From assembly GCA_963708645.1 (NCBI GenBank), contig CAVPTA010000007.1, positions 682,001 through 746,000 on the forward strand: DNA of 64,000 bases, given 5' to 3'. The stretch comes from RYN-133 sp963708645. Its GTDB lineage: Bacteria > Actinomycetota > Actinomycetes > Mycobacteriales > Jatrophihabitantaceae. A model generated the notes under the pieces. The model searched no databases. It was not told the origin of the DNA and worked only from the letters and a program-made list of their open reading frames with translations. Of the stretch, positions 22,780-31,659 are shown piece by piece. Position 1 is the first letter of the stretch, and the number at the start of each line of letters is the position of its first letter. A program made the position numbers and the translations under genes.

Positions 22780-23919
22780 TCAGCTGATCGCGTTGACCGA
22801 CGCCTTCACCTTTGCCAGCAGCGCCGTGGGGAGTGGCGCGTAACCCTTCTGGGGAAGCAGGGACTGGCCGTCGCCGGACGTGTACTGCAAGAAGCTCTTG
22901 ATGAGCCCGACCTTGCTGGCGTCGCTCGAGGGGTACTTCGAGCAGACGATCTCGTACGTGACCAGGATCAGCGGGTAGGCGCCCGCGGTCTTCTGCGCGT
23001 AGTCGATGCTCAGGCTGAGGTCCATGCCCTTGCCGACGACCTTTGCAGTGCCGGCAGCCTTGGATGCGCTGGCGATGCTCAGCGCGACCGGGCCGGCCCC
23101 GTTGTCGAGCTCAGCGGTCGGCAGGGAGGCGTTGACCGCGTAGGAGTACTCGACGTAGGTGATGCTGCCGTCGGTTGAGCTGACCGACTGCGTGACGCCC
23201 TGCGAGCCGTTTGCGCCCTGTCCGGCGAAGCCCGCCTTCGAGGAGTCCTTGTCGGGCTCGGAGGTGAAGACCGTCGGCGCGTTGGCCTGCAGGTACTTCT
23301 CGAAGTTCTTCGTCGTGCCCGAGGAGTCGGAACGGTAGAAGGACGAGATCTTCGACGACGGGAGGTTCGCACCCGAGTTGAGCGCCTTGATCGCCGGGTC
23401 GTTCCAGGTCGTGATCTTGCCGAGGAAGATCTTGGCAAGCACCTCGCCGTTCAGGACGAGCTTGTTGACGCCCTTGAGGTTGTAGGCGATGGCGATCGGT
23501 CCGACGACCATCGGGATGTCGAGCGCGGTGCTGCCACAACGCTTTGCGGCGGCCTGCGGCTCACCGGCGGTCGGGTCGAGTGCAGCGTCCGAACCGGCGA
23601 AGTCGAGCGAGCCCTGGTTGAAGGCCGTGACGCCGTCACCGGAGCTGGTCGGCGAGTAGTTGATCGTCGACCCGCACTTCTGGTCGTACGCACTGCGCCA
23701 CGCGTCCATGGCGTTGGCCTGCGCGGTCGAGCCGGCAGCGTTGAGCGTGCCCGAGGCACAGCCGGCGTTGCCGCCGCCGCTCGACGAGCTGGTGCCGCTG
23801 CCGCCCCCCGCGGGGCTCGAGCTGGTGGTCGTGCCGCCTCCGCTGGAGCTACAGGCGGCCATGGCGACCGACCCGGCTGCAATCAGCGCAGCGATTGAGA
23901 CAAGGCGAATTCGCCTCAC
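22780..23919 (-). CDS. pstS: Phosphate-binding lipoprotein PstS
   Basis: A 379-residue extracytoplasmic phosphate-binding protein. The lipoprotein signal ends in the lipobox VAMAAC (Cys at about residue 23), followed by a Ser/Gly/Thr-rich linker to about residue 55. The mature PstS fold has the phosphate-contact segments LNAAGSTAQANAMDAW, GDGVTAFNQGSLDFAGSD and YRSDSSGTTKNFEKYL. It is the first gene of the pstS-pstC-pstA-pstB-phoU order. A PHO-box-like direct repeat lies about 85 bp upstream of the GTG start. Confidence 0.97.
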   Translation of the reverse strand: MRRIRLVSIAALIAAGSVAMAACSSSGGGTTTSSSPAGGGSGTSSSSGGGNAGCASGTLNAAGSTAQANAMDAWRSAYDQKCGSTINYSPTSSGDGVTAFNQGSLDFAGSDAALDPTAGEPQAAAKRCGSTALDIPMVVGPIAIAYNLKGVNKLVLNGEVLAKIFLGKITTWNDPAIKALNSGANLPSSKISSFYRSDSSGTTKNFEKYLQANAPTVFTSEPDKDSSKAGFAGQGANGSQGVTQSVSSTDGSITYVEYSYAVNASLPTAELDNGAGPVALSIASASKAAGTAKVVGKGMDLSLSIDYAQKTAGAYPLILVTYEIVCSKYPSSDASKVGLIKSFLQYTSGDGQSLLPQKGYAPLPTALLAKVKASVNAIS

Positions 23920-24000
23920 TACGTCACCGTCCTTGACTGGTGTCGATTTTGTTTTGTCGACTCGGACGCTAGGGAGGCATTCCTACGCGCTGCTGACTCA

Positions 24001-24021
24001 CGAATGAACGCAATATGAACG
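24001..24021 (-). promoter_or_regulatory. PHO-box-like direct repeats upstream of pstS
   Basis: On the minus strand GTTCATATTGC is followed directly by GTTCATTCGTG: two GTTCA-T units 11 bp apart. This is the layout of actinobacterial PhoP/RegX3 PHO boxes (direct GTTCAC-like units with 11-bp period). The position, about 85-105 bp before the pstS start, fits an activator site for phosphate starvation. Confidence 0.7.
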
Positions 24022-24077
24022 GGACGTCAGGATCAGGCGACGGGCCACGGTGGGTTCACAGCGAGTAGGCTCCGGCC

Positions 24078-24096
24078 TATTGATCGTCGGTCAATA
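24078..24096. promoter_or_regulatory. Operator-like palindrome before the GMC oxidoreductase
   Basis: Dyad TATTGA (24078-24083), 7-bp centre, TCAATA (24091-24096), partly symmetric in the centre, directly before the ribosome site AAGGAG of the GMC oxidoreductase gene. The A/T-tipped 19-bp palindrome is typical of TetR-family (lipid or sterol catabolism) operators. No regulator gene is adjacent. Confidence 0.5.
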
Positions 24097-24105
24097 AGGA
24101 GTGAG

Positions 24106-25821
24106 ATGCCAGACTTCGACGTCCTCGTCATCGGCTCGGGATTCGGTGGCAGCGTCACGGCACTGCGCCTGTCCGAGAAGGGCTACCGGGTCGGCGTGCT
24201 CGAGGCCGGGCGCCGGTTCACCGATGACACGCTGCCCAAGAACTCGTGGCACCTGCGCGACTTCATCTGGGCGCCCAAGCTCGGCTGCACCGGCATCCAG
24301 CGCATCCACGTCCTCAAGGACTGCCTGATCCTGGCCGGCGCCGGCGTCGGCGGCGGATCGCTCAACTACGCAAACACCCTGTACGAACCGCCGCAGCCGT
24401 TCTACGACGATCCGCAGTGGGCGCACATCACCGACTGGCGCACCGAGCTCGCACCGCATTACGAGCAGGCGAAGCGGATGCTCGGGGTCGTCACCTACCC
24501 CGGCGACACTCCCAGCGATCGCGAGATGCAGCGATTGGCCGATCAGTTCGGCGTCGGGCAGACGTTCCGCAAGACCCCGGTCGGGGTGTTCTTCGGCCGC
24601 GACGGCGCGCTCGAACCGGGCGCCACCGTCCCGGACCCGTATTTCGGCGGTGCGGGGCCCGACCGGACGGGGTGCACCGACTGTGGCGAGTGCATGACCG
24701 GGTGCCGACACGGCGCGAAGAACACGCTGGTCAAGAACTATCTGGCCCTCGCCGAGGGGGCAGGAGCCGTCGTGCACCCGCTGACGACAGTGACCGGGGT
24801 GCGTCCGTTGCGGGGTGGCGGCTACGCCGTCGACACGGTGCGCACCGGCAAGCTGTTCGCACGCCGTGCCGACCGCACGTTCACCGCCGATCAGGTGGTC
24901 TTCGCCGCCGGCACCTACAACACGCAGAAATTGCTGCATTCGCTGCGCGCAACCACCCTGCCGAAGATCTCATCGCGGTTGGGCTACCTCACCCGCACGA
25001 ACTCGGAATCGTTGCTCGGCGTACGGATCGACAAGCCGCAGGCCGACTACACGCAGGGCGTCGCAATCACCTCGTCCTGGCATCCGGACGAGAACACCCA
25101 CATCGAGCCGTGCCGCTACGGCAAGGGCAGCAACGCGATGGGCCTGCTCAACACGATCATGACCGACGGTGGCACGCGGCGGCAGCGCTGGCTGCAGTTC
25201 GTCCGGGCGCTGGTGCGGACGCCGTCGCTCGCACGCATGCTGGTGCCGCGGCGGTGGTCGGAGCGCGTGATCATCCTGCTTGTCATGCAATCGCTGAACA
25301 ACTCGATCACGGTGTTGCGCAGGCGCACGCGGCTCGGTTTCGCCCGGCTCACCTCGGTGCAGGGCGAGGGCGAACCCAACCCGACCTGGATCCCGGCCGC
25401 GAACCGCGCCGCCGAACAGCTTGCCGAGAACGTCGGCGGCACCCCGGGCGGCACGTGGGGCGACCTGATGAACATCCCGATGACCGCGCACTTCATCGGC
25501 GGCTGCGCTATCGGTGACTCCCCCCACACCGGCGTCATCGACGCCTACCACCGCCTCTACGGCTACGACGGGCTGCACGTCATCGACGGGTCGACGCTGT
25601 CTGCGAACCTCGGCGTCAACCCGTCCCTGTCGATCACCGCGCAGGCCGAACGGGCGACCGCGCTGTGGCCGAACAAGGGCGAGACCGACGAGCGTCCATT
25701 GATCGGTGCCGGCTATCAGCGACTGGATCCGATCGCGCCCGTGCGTCCGGCCGTCCCCGAGTCGGCACCGGCCGCGTTGCGGACGGTGAAGCTGGGTATG
25801 CCGCACATCCGCAGCGCCTGA
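24106..25821 (+). CDS. choD: GMC oxidoreductase, cholesterol-oxidase-like
   Basis: A 571-residue FAD enzyme of the GMC family. The Rossmann motif DVLVIGSGFGGSVTALRLS starts at residue 5. The second flavin segment is GAGVGGGSLNYANTL, and the C-terminal active-site region is GGCAIGDSPHTGVID with GLHVIDGSTLSANLGVNPS. A Cys cluster CTDCGECMTGC lies near residue 190, as in mycobacterial ChoD. No Tat or Sec signal peptide is seen, so the enzyme is probably cytosolic. An AAGGAG site precedes the ATG. Sterol oxidase is the best homology guess; another alcohol substrate is possible. Confidence 0.85.
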   Translation: MPDFDVLVIGSGFGGSVTALRLSEKGYRVGVLEAGRRFTDDTLPKNSWHLRDFIWAPKLGCTGIQRIHVLKDCLILAGAGVGGGSLNYANTLYEPPQPFYDDPQWAHITDWRTELAPHYEQAKRMLGVVTYPGDTPSDREMQRLADQFGVGQTFRKTPVGVFFGRDGALEPGATVPDPYFGGAGPDRTGCTDCGECMTGCRHGAKNTLVKNYLALAEGAGAVVHPLTTVTGVRPLRGGGYAVDTVRTGKLFARRADRTFTADQVVFAAGTYNTQKLLHSLRATTLPKISSRLGYLTRTNSESLLGVRIDKPQADYTQGVAITSSWHPDENTHIEPCRYGKGSNAMGLLNTIMTDGGTRRQRWLQFVRALVRTPSLARMLVPRRWSERVIILLVMQSLNNSITVLRRRTRLGFARLTSVQGEGEPNPTWIPAANRAAEQLAENVGGTPGGTWGDLMNIPMTAHFIGGCAIGDSPHTGVIDAYHRLYGYDGLHVIDGSTLSANLGVNPSLSITAQAERATALWPNKGETDERPLIGAGYQRLDPIAPVRPAVPESAPAALRTVKLGMPHIRSA

Positions 25822-25911
25822 CAGCGCAACCTTCGGGCGACTGAGTCGTTCTTGGTATTTGAGCGCGCGTCTTGTCCGGAAGGACGCCCGCCGATGATCC
25901 AGGAGGACCGA

Positions 25912-27475
25912 ATGCTCGAGCCCCGTCGCCGCCGCTCTCGTGCCGTCCGGGCGCTTGCCGCCTCCGTGGCCGTGAGCCTCGGAGTGGGCCTCGCCCTGAT
26001 GGATTCGGCAGCCCCCGCGGCCGCTGACACCCCACGGGCACAGGCCGTCGGACGGTTCCTCGACGGCGCGGCCGGCGGGACGCCGCTGCAGTCGGCGGTA
26101 GACATCAAGGACGCGCGCGCGACCAACCCGGGCACGGTCTCGGACCAGAATCCCTTCGACGTCGTCGTGGGCGGCCAGGGTGATGTTCCGCTCAGCCACA
26201 AGCTGCAGCTGCCCGGCAGCGGCAACGCGTTCCACTTCGGCGCCGCCAACCAGGTCGCAGCGGCCCGATCCAACGGCTTCTCCCTCGGCGCGGCCGGTGC
26301 GGTGGGCAATCAGGGTGGCGTCTCGGCCGGCGGCCAGAACGGCACGCCCGTCCAACGCGACCTTCGACCTCTCGGCCGCAGCGTTCCCGTCGACCCCGCT
26401 GCCGCTGCCCGGAAGTGGCGGCGCGGCTGCGCTGGGCGGGCTGACCGCCTCGATCGGAGCGGTGTTCGCCCGGGCGCACACCCCGCCGGGAGTCGGCGTC
26501 GCCGGCGACACCCGCTACGGCATCGGCAGCATCGACCTGACTCTCGCGTCCCCGGCTCTTGGCGGCGTACTCAAGCAACTCGGTCAGAAGCTGGTTCCGC
26601 CGACGCTGCCCAGTGGCCTCCCCGGCTTCCCGAAGAAAGCCTGCTCGTTCAAGGTGCAGGCGCTGTCGCCGATCACGCTCGCCGGTGGCGCAATCACGAT
26701 CGACCCGACCACCGGTTCGATCAGCATCGATCTCGCGGCGTTGCTGCGCACCCTCGGTGCGAACCTGAACGCGTTGCCGGCCAACACCGATCTGCTCGCC
26801 TATCTGCTCAACTACCTCGGCAGTGCGAACGGTCTGTCGGCCGGGCTGCAGCAAGCGCTGGCGCAGACCTTCGCCACGCAGAAGCAGAACTTCCTCAATT
26901 GCGCGACTGCAGTCACGAGCAAGTTCCCGCCGCCGCTCGACACGGCGCTGAAGACGCTCCTCAAGCAGCTCGGCTCCGGCCAGACGCAGCTACAAGATGC
27001 GATCAACGGCGTGATCGCGAAGATCGGCAGTGCCGGCGGAAAGCACCCGTTCGCGCCGCTGGTCAACGGGCTCAAGCAAGCGCTGCAGATCGGCGCGAAC
27101 GTCCAGCCGAACGGCCCGCGCGGAACGTATGCCAGCCCACTGAAGGCGACTCCCGACCAGGCCACACCGGTGGTCGCGGGGCAGACCATCGTCCGCGCGA
27201 TCGAGATCGACTTCGGCGGGGGTCAGGGCGTCGACCTCGCGCTGGCCAACGCTGCCGCCGGACCGTCGAGCGCGCCTGCGCCGCCGCCCGCGCCGACCAC
27301 GAGTGCCGCGGTCAAGCACAACCACGTCATCCCGACGGGCATCCCCGCGGGCCAGGGTCCGATCGGCGGCGGTTCACCGCAGCTGCCGACGATTCTGCTT
27401 CTGATCGGCCTCGCCCTGGCTGCCGCGGGCGGCGCGAGCGGGCTGATCTGGAAGCTGCGCCCGCACCGCCACTGA
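25912..27475 (+). pseudogene. Secreted, C-terminally anchored surface protein (one-base frameshift)
   Basis: Two overlapping frames together form one protein of about 520 residues. The N-terminal part (ATG 25912 after AGGAGGA) has an Arg-rich signal peptide cut near APAAADT. The C-terminal part ends with Pro/Ala linkers, a membrane helix LPTILLLIGLALAAAGG and the basic tail KLRPHRH. The frames join at about 26347-26349: removing one C from a CCC run restores the smooth reading GQNGTPSNATFDLS. Both halves keep clean actinobacterial codon bias, so a sequencing error is more likely than true decay. Middle sequence is Gly/Leu/Asn-rich with no known domain. Confidence 0.7.
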
Positions 27476-27486
27476 GAGCCGCCTGG

Positions 27487-27528
27487 CTACCTGTCTGCAG
27501 CGTTATACAAACGTGAACTGACAGGTAG
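27487..27528. promoter_or_regulatory. 9-bp inverted repeat before the zinc-ribbon membrane gene
   Basis: CTACCTGTC (27487-27495) and GACAGGTAG (27520-27528) flank 24 bp containing TTATACAA. It lies between the stop of the surface protein and the next start and could be a terminator stem or an operator around a promoter. Confidence 0.4.
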
Positions 27529-27551
27529 TCTTGGCCTCGAGGAGGCGTTGT

Positions 27552-28094
27552 ATGCCGGGGGACGCCGAGAATCGGGTATCTGCACGCGTTGCCGACGTGT
27601 GGGGCCATTTCGCGCCCGAGGTTTTGTGCCTGTCGATCGTCGGCGCAGTGATGATCGGGCTGCGTCCGCCGGGCGGCGCGTTGATGCTGACCGCGCCGAT
27701 CGCGCTCATGGGCGTCGTGGTCATGAGTTGGCTGTTGATGCGACGTCATGACCGCCGCCTGTGCGAGCAATGCATGGCATCGATGCCGTTGAACGCGGCC
27801 GAAAAGGCAGTCAAGTACCAGCGCCGGTTCTGGATGGCGCACACCGGCTCCGAGAAGCGTTTCCTGATTCCGTATCTCGCGGTGCTGATCGGCTCGAACT
27901 TCTTCCCAGGCACCTGGGGACGCATCGCGTGGGCCGTGATCCAGCTGACGATGATCTATCTGATCCTGAGTCACGTGGCGCACCGGCGCTTCCAGCCGTG
28001 GTGCCCGTGGTGCAGTTCCGGTGGCGGCGGCAGCGAGCGCGAGGACGACAGCACCCCGCCGCCCCTGCCCGACAATGACCGCGAGCTGGTCTGA
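27552..28094 (+). CDS. Membrane protein with two CxxC knuckles
   Basis: A 180-residue protein with about four hydrophobic helices in two pairs (about residues 25-60 and 112-145). Two Cys pairs lie in the loops: RLCEQCMAS at about 72-80 and PWCPWCSSGGGG at about 153-164, enough for one zinc site. The C-terminus is acidic and Pro-rich. The ATG at 27552 has a GAGGAGG site about 10 nt upstream; an earlier in-frame start has none. I do not recognise the family. Confidence 0.75.
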   Translation: MPGDAENRVSARVADVWGHFAPEVLCLSIVGAVMIGLRPPGGALMLTAPIALMGVVVMSWLLMRRHDRRLCEQCMASMPLNAAEKAVKYQRRFWMAHTGSEKRFLIPYLAVLIGSNFFPGTWGRIAWAVIQLTMIYLILSHVAHRRFQPWCPWCSSGGGGSEREDDSTPPPLPDNDRELV

Positions 28095-28105
28095 CTGCTG
28101 ACCGG

Positions 28106-29041
28106 CTAGTCGTCGGCGCCGGACAGCGCTTGCACCACGCGCGACGGGCTGGGTCGGCCAATCTGCTCGGCCATCCAGCGGCTGGTGGTGACCAGCGCTT
28201 CGAGGTCGACGCCGGTGTCGATGCCGAGGCCGTCGAGCATCCAGACGAGGTCTTCGGTGGCAAGATTGCCGGTGGCGTTCTTGGCGTACGGGCATCCACC
28301 GAGGCCGCCGGCAGAAGCGTCGACAGTCGTGACGCCCGCCCGCAGCGCGGCGAGAGTGTTTGCCAGCGCTTGGCCGTAGGTGTCGTGGAAGTGGACCGCC
28401 AGCCGGTCGATACCGACACCGCGCTCGGCGAAGGCGGCGAGCAGCGCGGTGACATGTCCGGCCGTCGCCACTCCGATGGTGTCGCCGAGCGACAGCTGCG
28501 AGCAGCCCAGCTCGAGCAGTTGCGCGCCGACGTCGACGACCTGGTCGATTGCGACGTCACCCTCCCAAGGGTCGCCGAAGCACATCGACACGTAGGCACG
28601 CACATCGAGGCCGGCCTGACCGGCGCGCGCGACGACCGGGGCGAACATCTCGATCGACTCGGCGACGGTGCGGTTCAGGTTGCGCTTGGCGAACGACTCG
28701 GTGGCGCTGCCGAAGATCGCGATCTCGGTGATGCCGCGTTCGAGCGCCCGATCCAGCCCACGCTCGTTGGGGACGAGCACGGGATAGCGGACGCCGTCAC
28801 GACGCGAGAGGCGTCCGATCAATTCCTCGGCGTCAGCGAGCTGCGGCACCCATTTCGGGTGAACGAAGCTGGTCGCTTCGATCGTGCGAAGCCCGGCGTC
28901 TGCGAGCCGGTCGATGAACTCGACCTTGACCTCGACGGGCACGATCGCCGCCTCGTTCTGCAGCCCGTCCCGTGGCCCGACCTCATGAATGGTCACTGCC
29001 GAGGGAAGTCCCGGCTCGGTCACACACTGCGGTGCTCTCAC
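28106..29041 (-). CDS. Hydroxymethylglutaryl-CoA lyase
   Basis: A 311-residue TIM-barrel enzyme of the HMGL-like DRE family. It has EVGPRDGLQNE at about residues 20-30, SFVHPKWVPQLADAEEL, the metal-ligand motif AVHFHDTYGQ at about 215-224 and the active-site Cys loop GGLGGCPYAKNATGN at about 247-261. This is the full HMG-CoA lyase signature, indicating cleavage of HMG-CoA to acetoacetate and acetyl-CoA in leucine catabolism. It ends 11 nt from the convergent membrane protein gene. No other leucine-degradation genes are adjacent. Confidence 0.93.
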   Translation of the reverse strand: MRAPQCVTEPGLPSAVTIHEVGPRDGLQNEAAIVPVEVKVEFIDRLADAGLRTIEATSFVHPKWVPQLADAEELIGRLSRRDGVRYPVLVPNERGLDRALERGITEIAIFGSATESFAKRNLNRTVAESIEMFAPVVARAGQAGLDVRAYVSMCFGDPWEGDVAIDQVVDVGAQLLELGCSQLSLGDTIGVATAGHVTALLAAFAERGVGIDRLAVHFHDTYGQALANTLAALRAGVTTVDASAGGLGGCPYAKNATGNLATEDLVWMLDGLGIDTGVDLEALVTTSRWMAEQIGRPSPSRVVQALSGADD

Positions 29042-29068
29042 CCGTCCAGTATCGGCGATGATCGACCG

Positions 29069-29548
29069 ATGAGCGCAGTGACTCGGACATCGCTGCCGAC
29101 CGGCGTCGTCCGACCGTTTCGATGCGATTACGAGTCGGCGTTCGCGCGGACGGCCGGGACAGGTGTGTCAGCGCGAATCTGGGCCGCAGCGATCCTCGAC
29201 GACGCGCCTGCCTGGGTGCGCAGACTGCTCCGGTTCGGTTGGCGATTCGGCCTGGGCATGGATGTTGGTCGCGCCGGTGCACCTGGCACCGTCCTCGGGA
29301 TGCACATCACCAGCGAGGACGAGACCGCAGTGGTGTGCGAGATGCGGTCGCGGTTACTGATCGCGCGCAATGTCTTCATCCTCGACGACGGCCGAATCGT
29401 GTGGGCCGCGATGGTGCGCTTCCGGTCGCGATCGGGCCGCCTGCTGTGGACGGCCGCAACGCCGCTGCACCACGTCATGGCGCCATGGCTGTTGGGAAGG
29501 GCGCGTCCGCAGCGACTCGACCCACGTCCGTCGCGAGTACAAGACTGA
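29069..29548 (+). CDS. Conserved protein of unknown function (DUF2867-like at best)
   Basis: A 159-residue protein divergent from the HMG-CoA lyase gene. It shows a beta-rich middle (GTVLGMHITSEDETAVVCEMRS; ARNVFILDDGRIVWAAMVRF, quoted in parts) and the C-terminal phrase HHVMAPWLLGRARP. The overall look recalls small DUF2867 or SRPBCC-type proteins, but the match is by eye and weak. The ATG at 29069 is the first in the frame beyond the divergent promoter. No signal peptide or membrane helix is seen. Confidence 0.6.
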   Translation: MSAVTRTSLPTGVVRPFRCDYESAFARTAGTGVSARIWAAAILDDAPAWVRRLLRFGWRFGLGMDVGRAGAPGTVLGMHITSEDETAVVCEMRSRLLIARNVFILDDGRIVWAAMVRFRSRSGRLLWTAATPLHHVMAPWLLGRARPQRLDPRPSRVQD

Positions 29549-29792
29549 CGAGTTGCGTCCTACGTCGAGAGCTCTCCCGACTCGGACGGCGTGCCTCGAT
29601 GGGTCAGCCACAACAGCCACGCAAGAGACGCACCAGAATCGCAGTCGTTGCGCAGGCCCTACAGGCAGCTCACATGACAATTCTCGCCTAAAAGGCGACA
29701 TCCGCGTTGTGTTCGCATAAAGTGTCTTCCAGGGAAGGGTCTTGCAGCGACGGAACGCAGGCGCTGTCGAGAGAATTTGATGGGGCGGGGAA

Positions 29793-31100
29793 ATGAAACT
29801 GAAGTCGATCGTATTTCTGGCTGGCGTCGCTGCAGGCGCAATGCTCTTGGGGTTCAGCTCGTCGGCAGCCGCCGCGACGCCGACCGTCGGCACGGTGCCC
29901 TCAACGAACACACCGTTCCTGCTCAGCAATACGCCGAACCAGACTGTCCGTCGACTCGTGCCGTGCGGTGGCTCGATGTACGCCGTCGGCACGATCAGCG
30001 CGATCGGGCAGGGGTCGAACACGTATACGCGCAACAATGCGTTCAGCTTCTCGCAGACGACCGGCCAGGTCAGCAACTGGAACCCGAACGTGAACGGCCC
30101 GGTCAATGACATCGCGTTCTCGCCCGACTGCAGCATCGCCTATCTCGGCGGCAAGTTCACCAGCGCGGGCGGGCAGTCTGCGACGAACCTGGCGGCGGTC
30201 GACACCAATACCGGCGCCCTCATCGGCTCCTTCAAACACAGCGCGACGGCCGCGGTCTACACAGTTGACTACGCGCAGGGGCAGGTGCTCGTGGGCGGCG
30301 CCTTCTCAAAGATCAATGGCGCGGCCCGGACCGAATTCGCCAGTCTCGATCCGAGCACGGGTTCGGTGACGTCGTACGCCAATCTTGCGATTAGCGGGGC
30401 ATACCCCAACAGCAGCAAGCGCATTGACAATTCACAGGTAAGTCATTCCGGCAACAGACTTCTCGTCGAGGGCGTATTCACTTCGATAAACGGGCAGTCG
30501 CGGCAGCAAATGGCTGTTTTCGATCTTGGCTCGACGAGCCTCACCCTGGACGCCTGGAACGCTCCCGCACTCACGAATGCATGCTTCTCGAGCGAGACCT
30601 ACTACGTGCGAGCCGGCGCGTGGTCACCGAACGACGCGACGATCTACGGCGCAGCCACTGGCTACAAGCCGGCGTCCGGTCCGGGGTCGAACACAAGTGA
30701 TCCGCGGGCGGGATTGTGTGACTCGGCCTTCTCGTTCTCGTCGGCGCCGGCTGCACAGGCAACACAGTGGATCAACTACACCGGATGCGATTCCTACTAC
30801 GCCGTCATCGCCGACGACTCGAACGTCTACGTCGGCGGCCATGAGCGGTGGGCGAACAACCCGGACGGCTGCGACGCCCCGGGTCCGGGCGCCCTCTCAC
30901 GTCCGGGCATGGCCGACCTCGACGCCACCACCGGACAGGCCACTTCGTGGAACCCCACTCGGTCACTGGGCCACGGCGCTGACGACATGGTGCTCACGTC
31001 TGCCGGGCTGTGGGTGGCGAGCGACAACTTCTCCGACGGCAACGCGCAGATGTGCGGCGGCCAGAAGAACCACGGCGGCATCTGCTTCCTTCCGTACTGA
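29793..31100 (+). CDS. Secreted beta-propeller protein
   Basis: A 435-residue exported protein. The signal peptide is about residues 1-27 (MKLKSIVFLAGVAAGAMLLG, then AAAAT). The mature part contains repeated propeller-like blades of the form 'LVGGAFSKINGAARTEFASL' and 'YLGGKFTSAGGQSATNLAAV', and several Cys that may form disulfides (PCGGSM, PDCSIA, TNACFS, GLCDSA, GCDSYY, CGGQKNHGGICF). Asn/Ser/Thr content is high and GC lower than in the neighbours, which hints at later acquisition. Function is unknown; an environmental binding protein is possible. Confidence 0.82.
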   Translation: MKLKSIVFLAGVAAGAMLLGFSSSAAAATPTVGTVPSTNTPFLLSNTPNQTVRRLVPCGGSMYAVGTISAIGQGSNTYTRNNAFSFSQTTGQVSNWNPNVNGPVNDIAFSPDCSIAYLGGKFTSAGGQSATNLAAVDTNTGALIGSFKHSATAAVYTVDYAQGQVLVGGAFSKINGAARTEFASLDPSTGSVTSYANLAISGAYPNSSKRIDNSQVSHSGNRLLVEGVFTSINGQSRQQMAVFDLGSTSLTLDAWNAPALTNACFSSETYYVRAGAWSPNDATIYGAATGYKPASGPGSNTSDPRAGLCDSAFSFSSAPAAQATQWINYTGCDSYYAVIADDSNVYVGGHERWANNPDGCDAPGPGALSRPGMADLDATTGQATSWNPTRSLGHGADDMVLTSAGLWVASDNFSDGNAQMCGGQKNHGGICFLPY

Positions 31101-31170
31101 CCTGTCGAGGCTCCTGAACCCTCCCGGGGTGCGATGATCCAGACGAATCATCCGGGCGAGGGGGTACACG

Positions 31171-31350
31171 ATGGGACGGTTGTTGTGCCTACTGCATCGG
31201 CACGCGTGGGGTCCGCCGAAGCAGGATGAGACGGGACCGTTCCAGCTGTGTACCCGGTGCGGGAAGGTCCGCGGCTCGAGCAAGGTCGGCCCCGACGGCT
31301 ATGACGCCATGCCACCGCCGTTGCCCGATGCCGGCTCCGGCGGTCTGTGA
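31171..31350 (+). CDS. Small zinc-ribbon-like protein (59 residues)
   Basis: The frame from ATG 31171 (after GAGGGGG) to TGA 31348-31350 begins MGRLLCLLHRHAWG and continues with LCTRCGKVRG near residues 29-38. The C-x2-LH...H plus CTRC ligands and the small size resemble DUF1660-type zinc ribbons found in phages and actinobacteria. It is below usual length cut-offs. It lies just outside the left end of the integrative element. Confidence 0.6.
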   Translation: MGRLLCLLHRHAWGPPKQDETGPFQLCTRCGKVRGSSKVGPDGYDAMPPPLPDAGSGGL

Positions 31351-31396
31351 GTTCCGACCAGGTCTGCAATCCTGAGCTGCCGACTGGACCGCCTGA

Positions 31397-31444
31397 ATGC
31401 GCGCCCGGCAGGACTCGAACCTGCAACCTCTTGATCCGTAGTCA
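31397..31444. repeat. Left attachment repeat (attL/attR), 48 bp
   Basis: Identical over 48 bp to 35712-35759, which is the 3' part of the tRNA-Arg(ACG) gene including its T arm and half of the anticodon stem-loop. The 5' half of the tRNA is missing here, so it is the duplicated att core at the far end of the integrated element. Confidence 0.9.
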
Positions 31445-31561
31445 GCTTCGAGGGCCTGTTCGCCATCCCCAGAGTCTCGGCGCCCGTCGCTGCAGTGCTC
31501 GGATTTGCTGGCCTGCATTGCGTTGGCTCGCGTTGGTCAAGATCGGTGCCGAACGACCGTT

Positions 31562-31590
31562 TGCGGACCTGCTGCGGACCAAATGCGGAC
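31562..31590. repeat. Left integrase arm-type sites (three TGCGGAC, 11-bp phase)
   Basis: TGCGGAC occurs at 31562, 31573 and 31584, exactly one helical turn apart, about 118 bp inside the left att core. The same heptamer, partly at the same 11-bp step, lies inside the right end. This is the arrangement expected for tyrosine-integrase arm-type binding sites. Confidence 0.65.
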
Positions 31591-31659
31591 TAACGAAGAT
31601 CGACATCTCGCTCCCCGCCGCGAAATACATTTACCAAGAAGTGCTCCGATCACGGCGCC

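Noticed and set aside
24970..26511. Minus-strand frame of 513 codons opposite choD
   Set aside because: No motif or ribosome site; the opposite strand encodes a full GMC oxidoreductase.
28130..29548. Plus-strand frame fusing the HMG-CoA lyase antisense with the 29069 gene
   Set aside because: Only the part from ATG 29069 is non-overlapping; the rest is the complement of a well-conserved enzyme.
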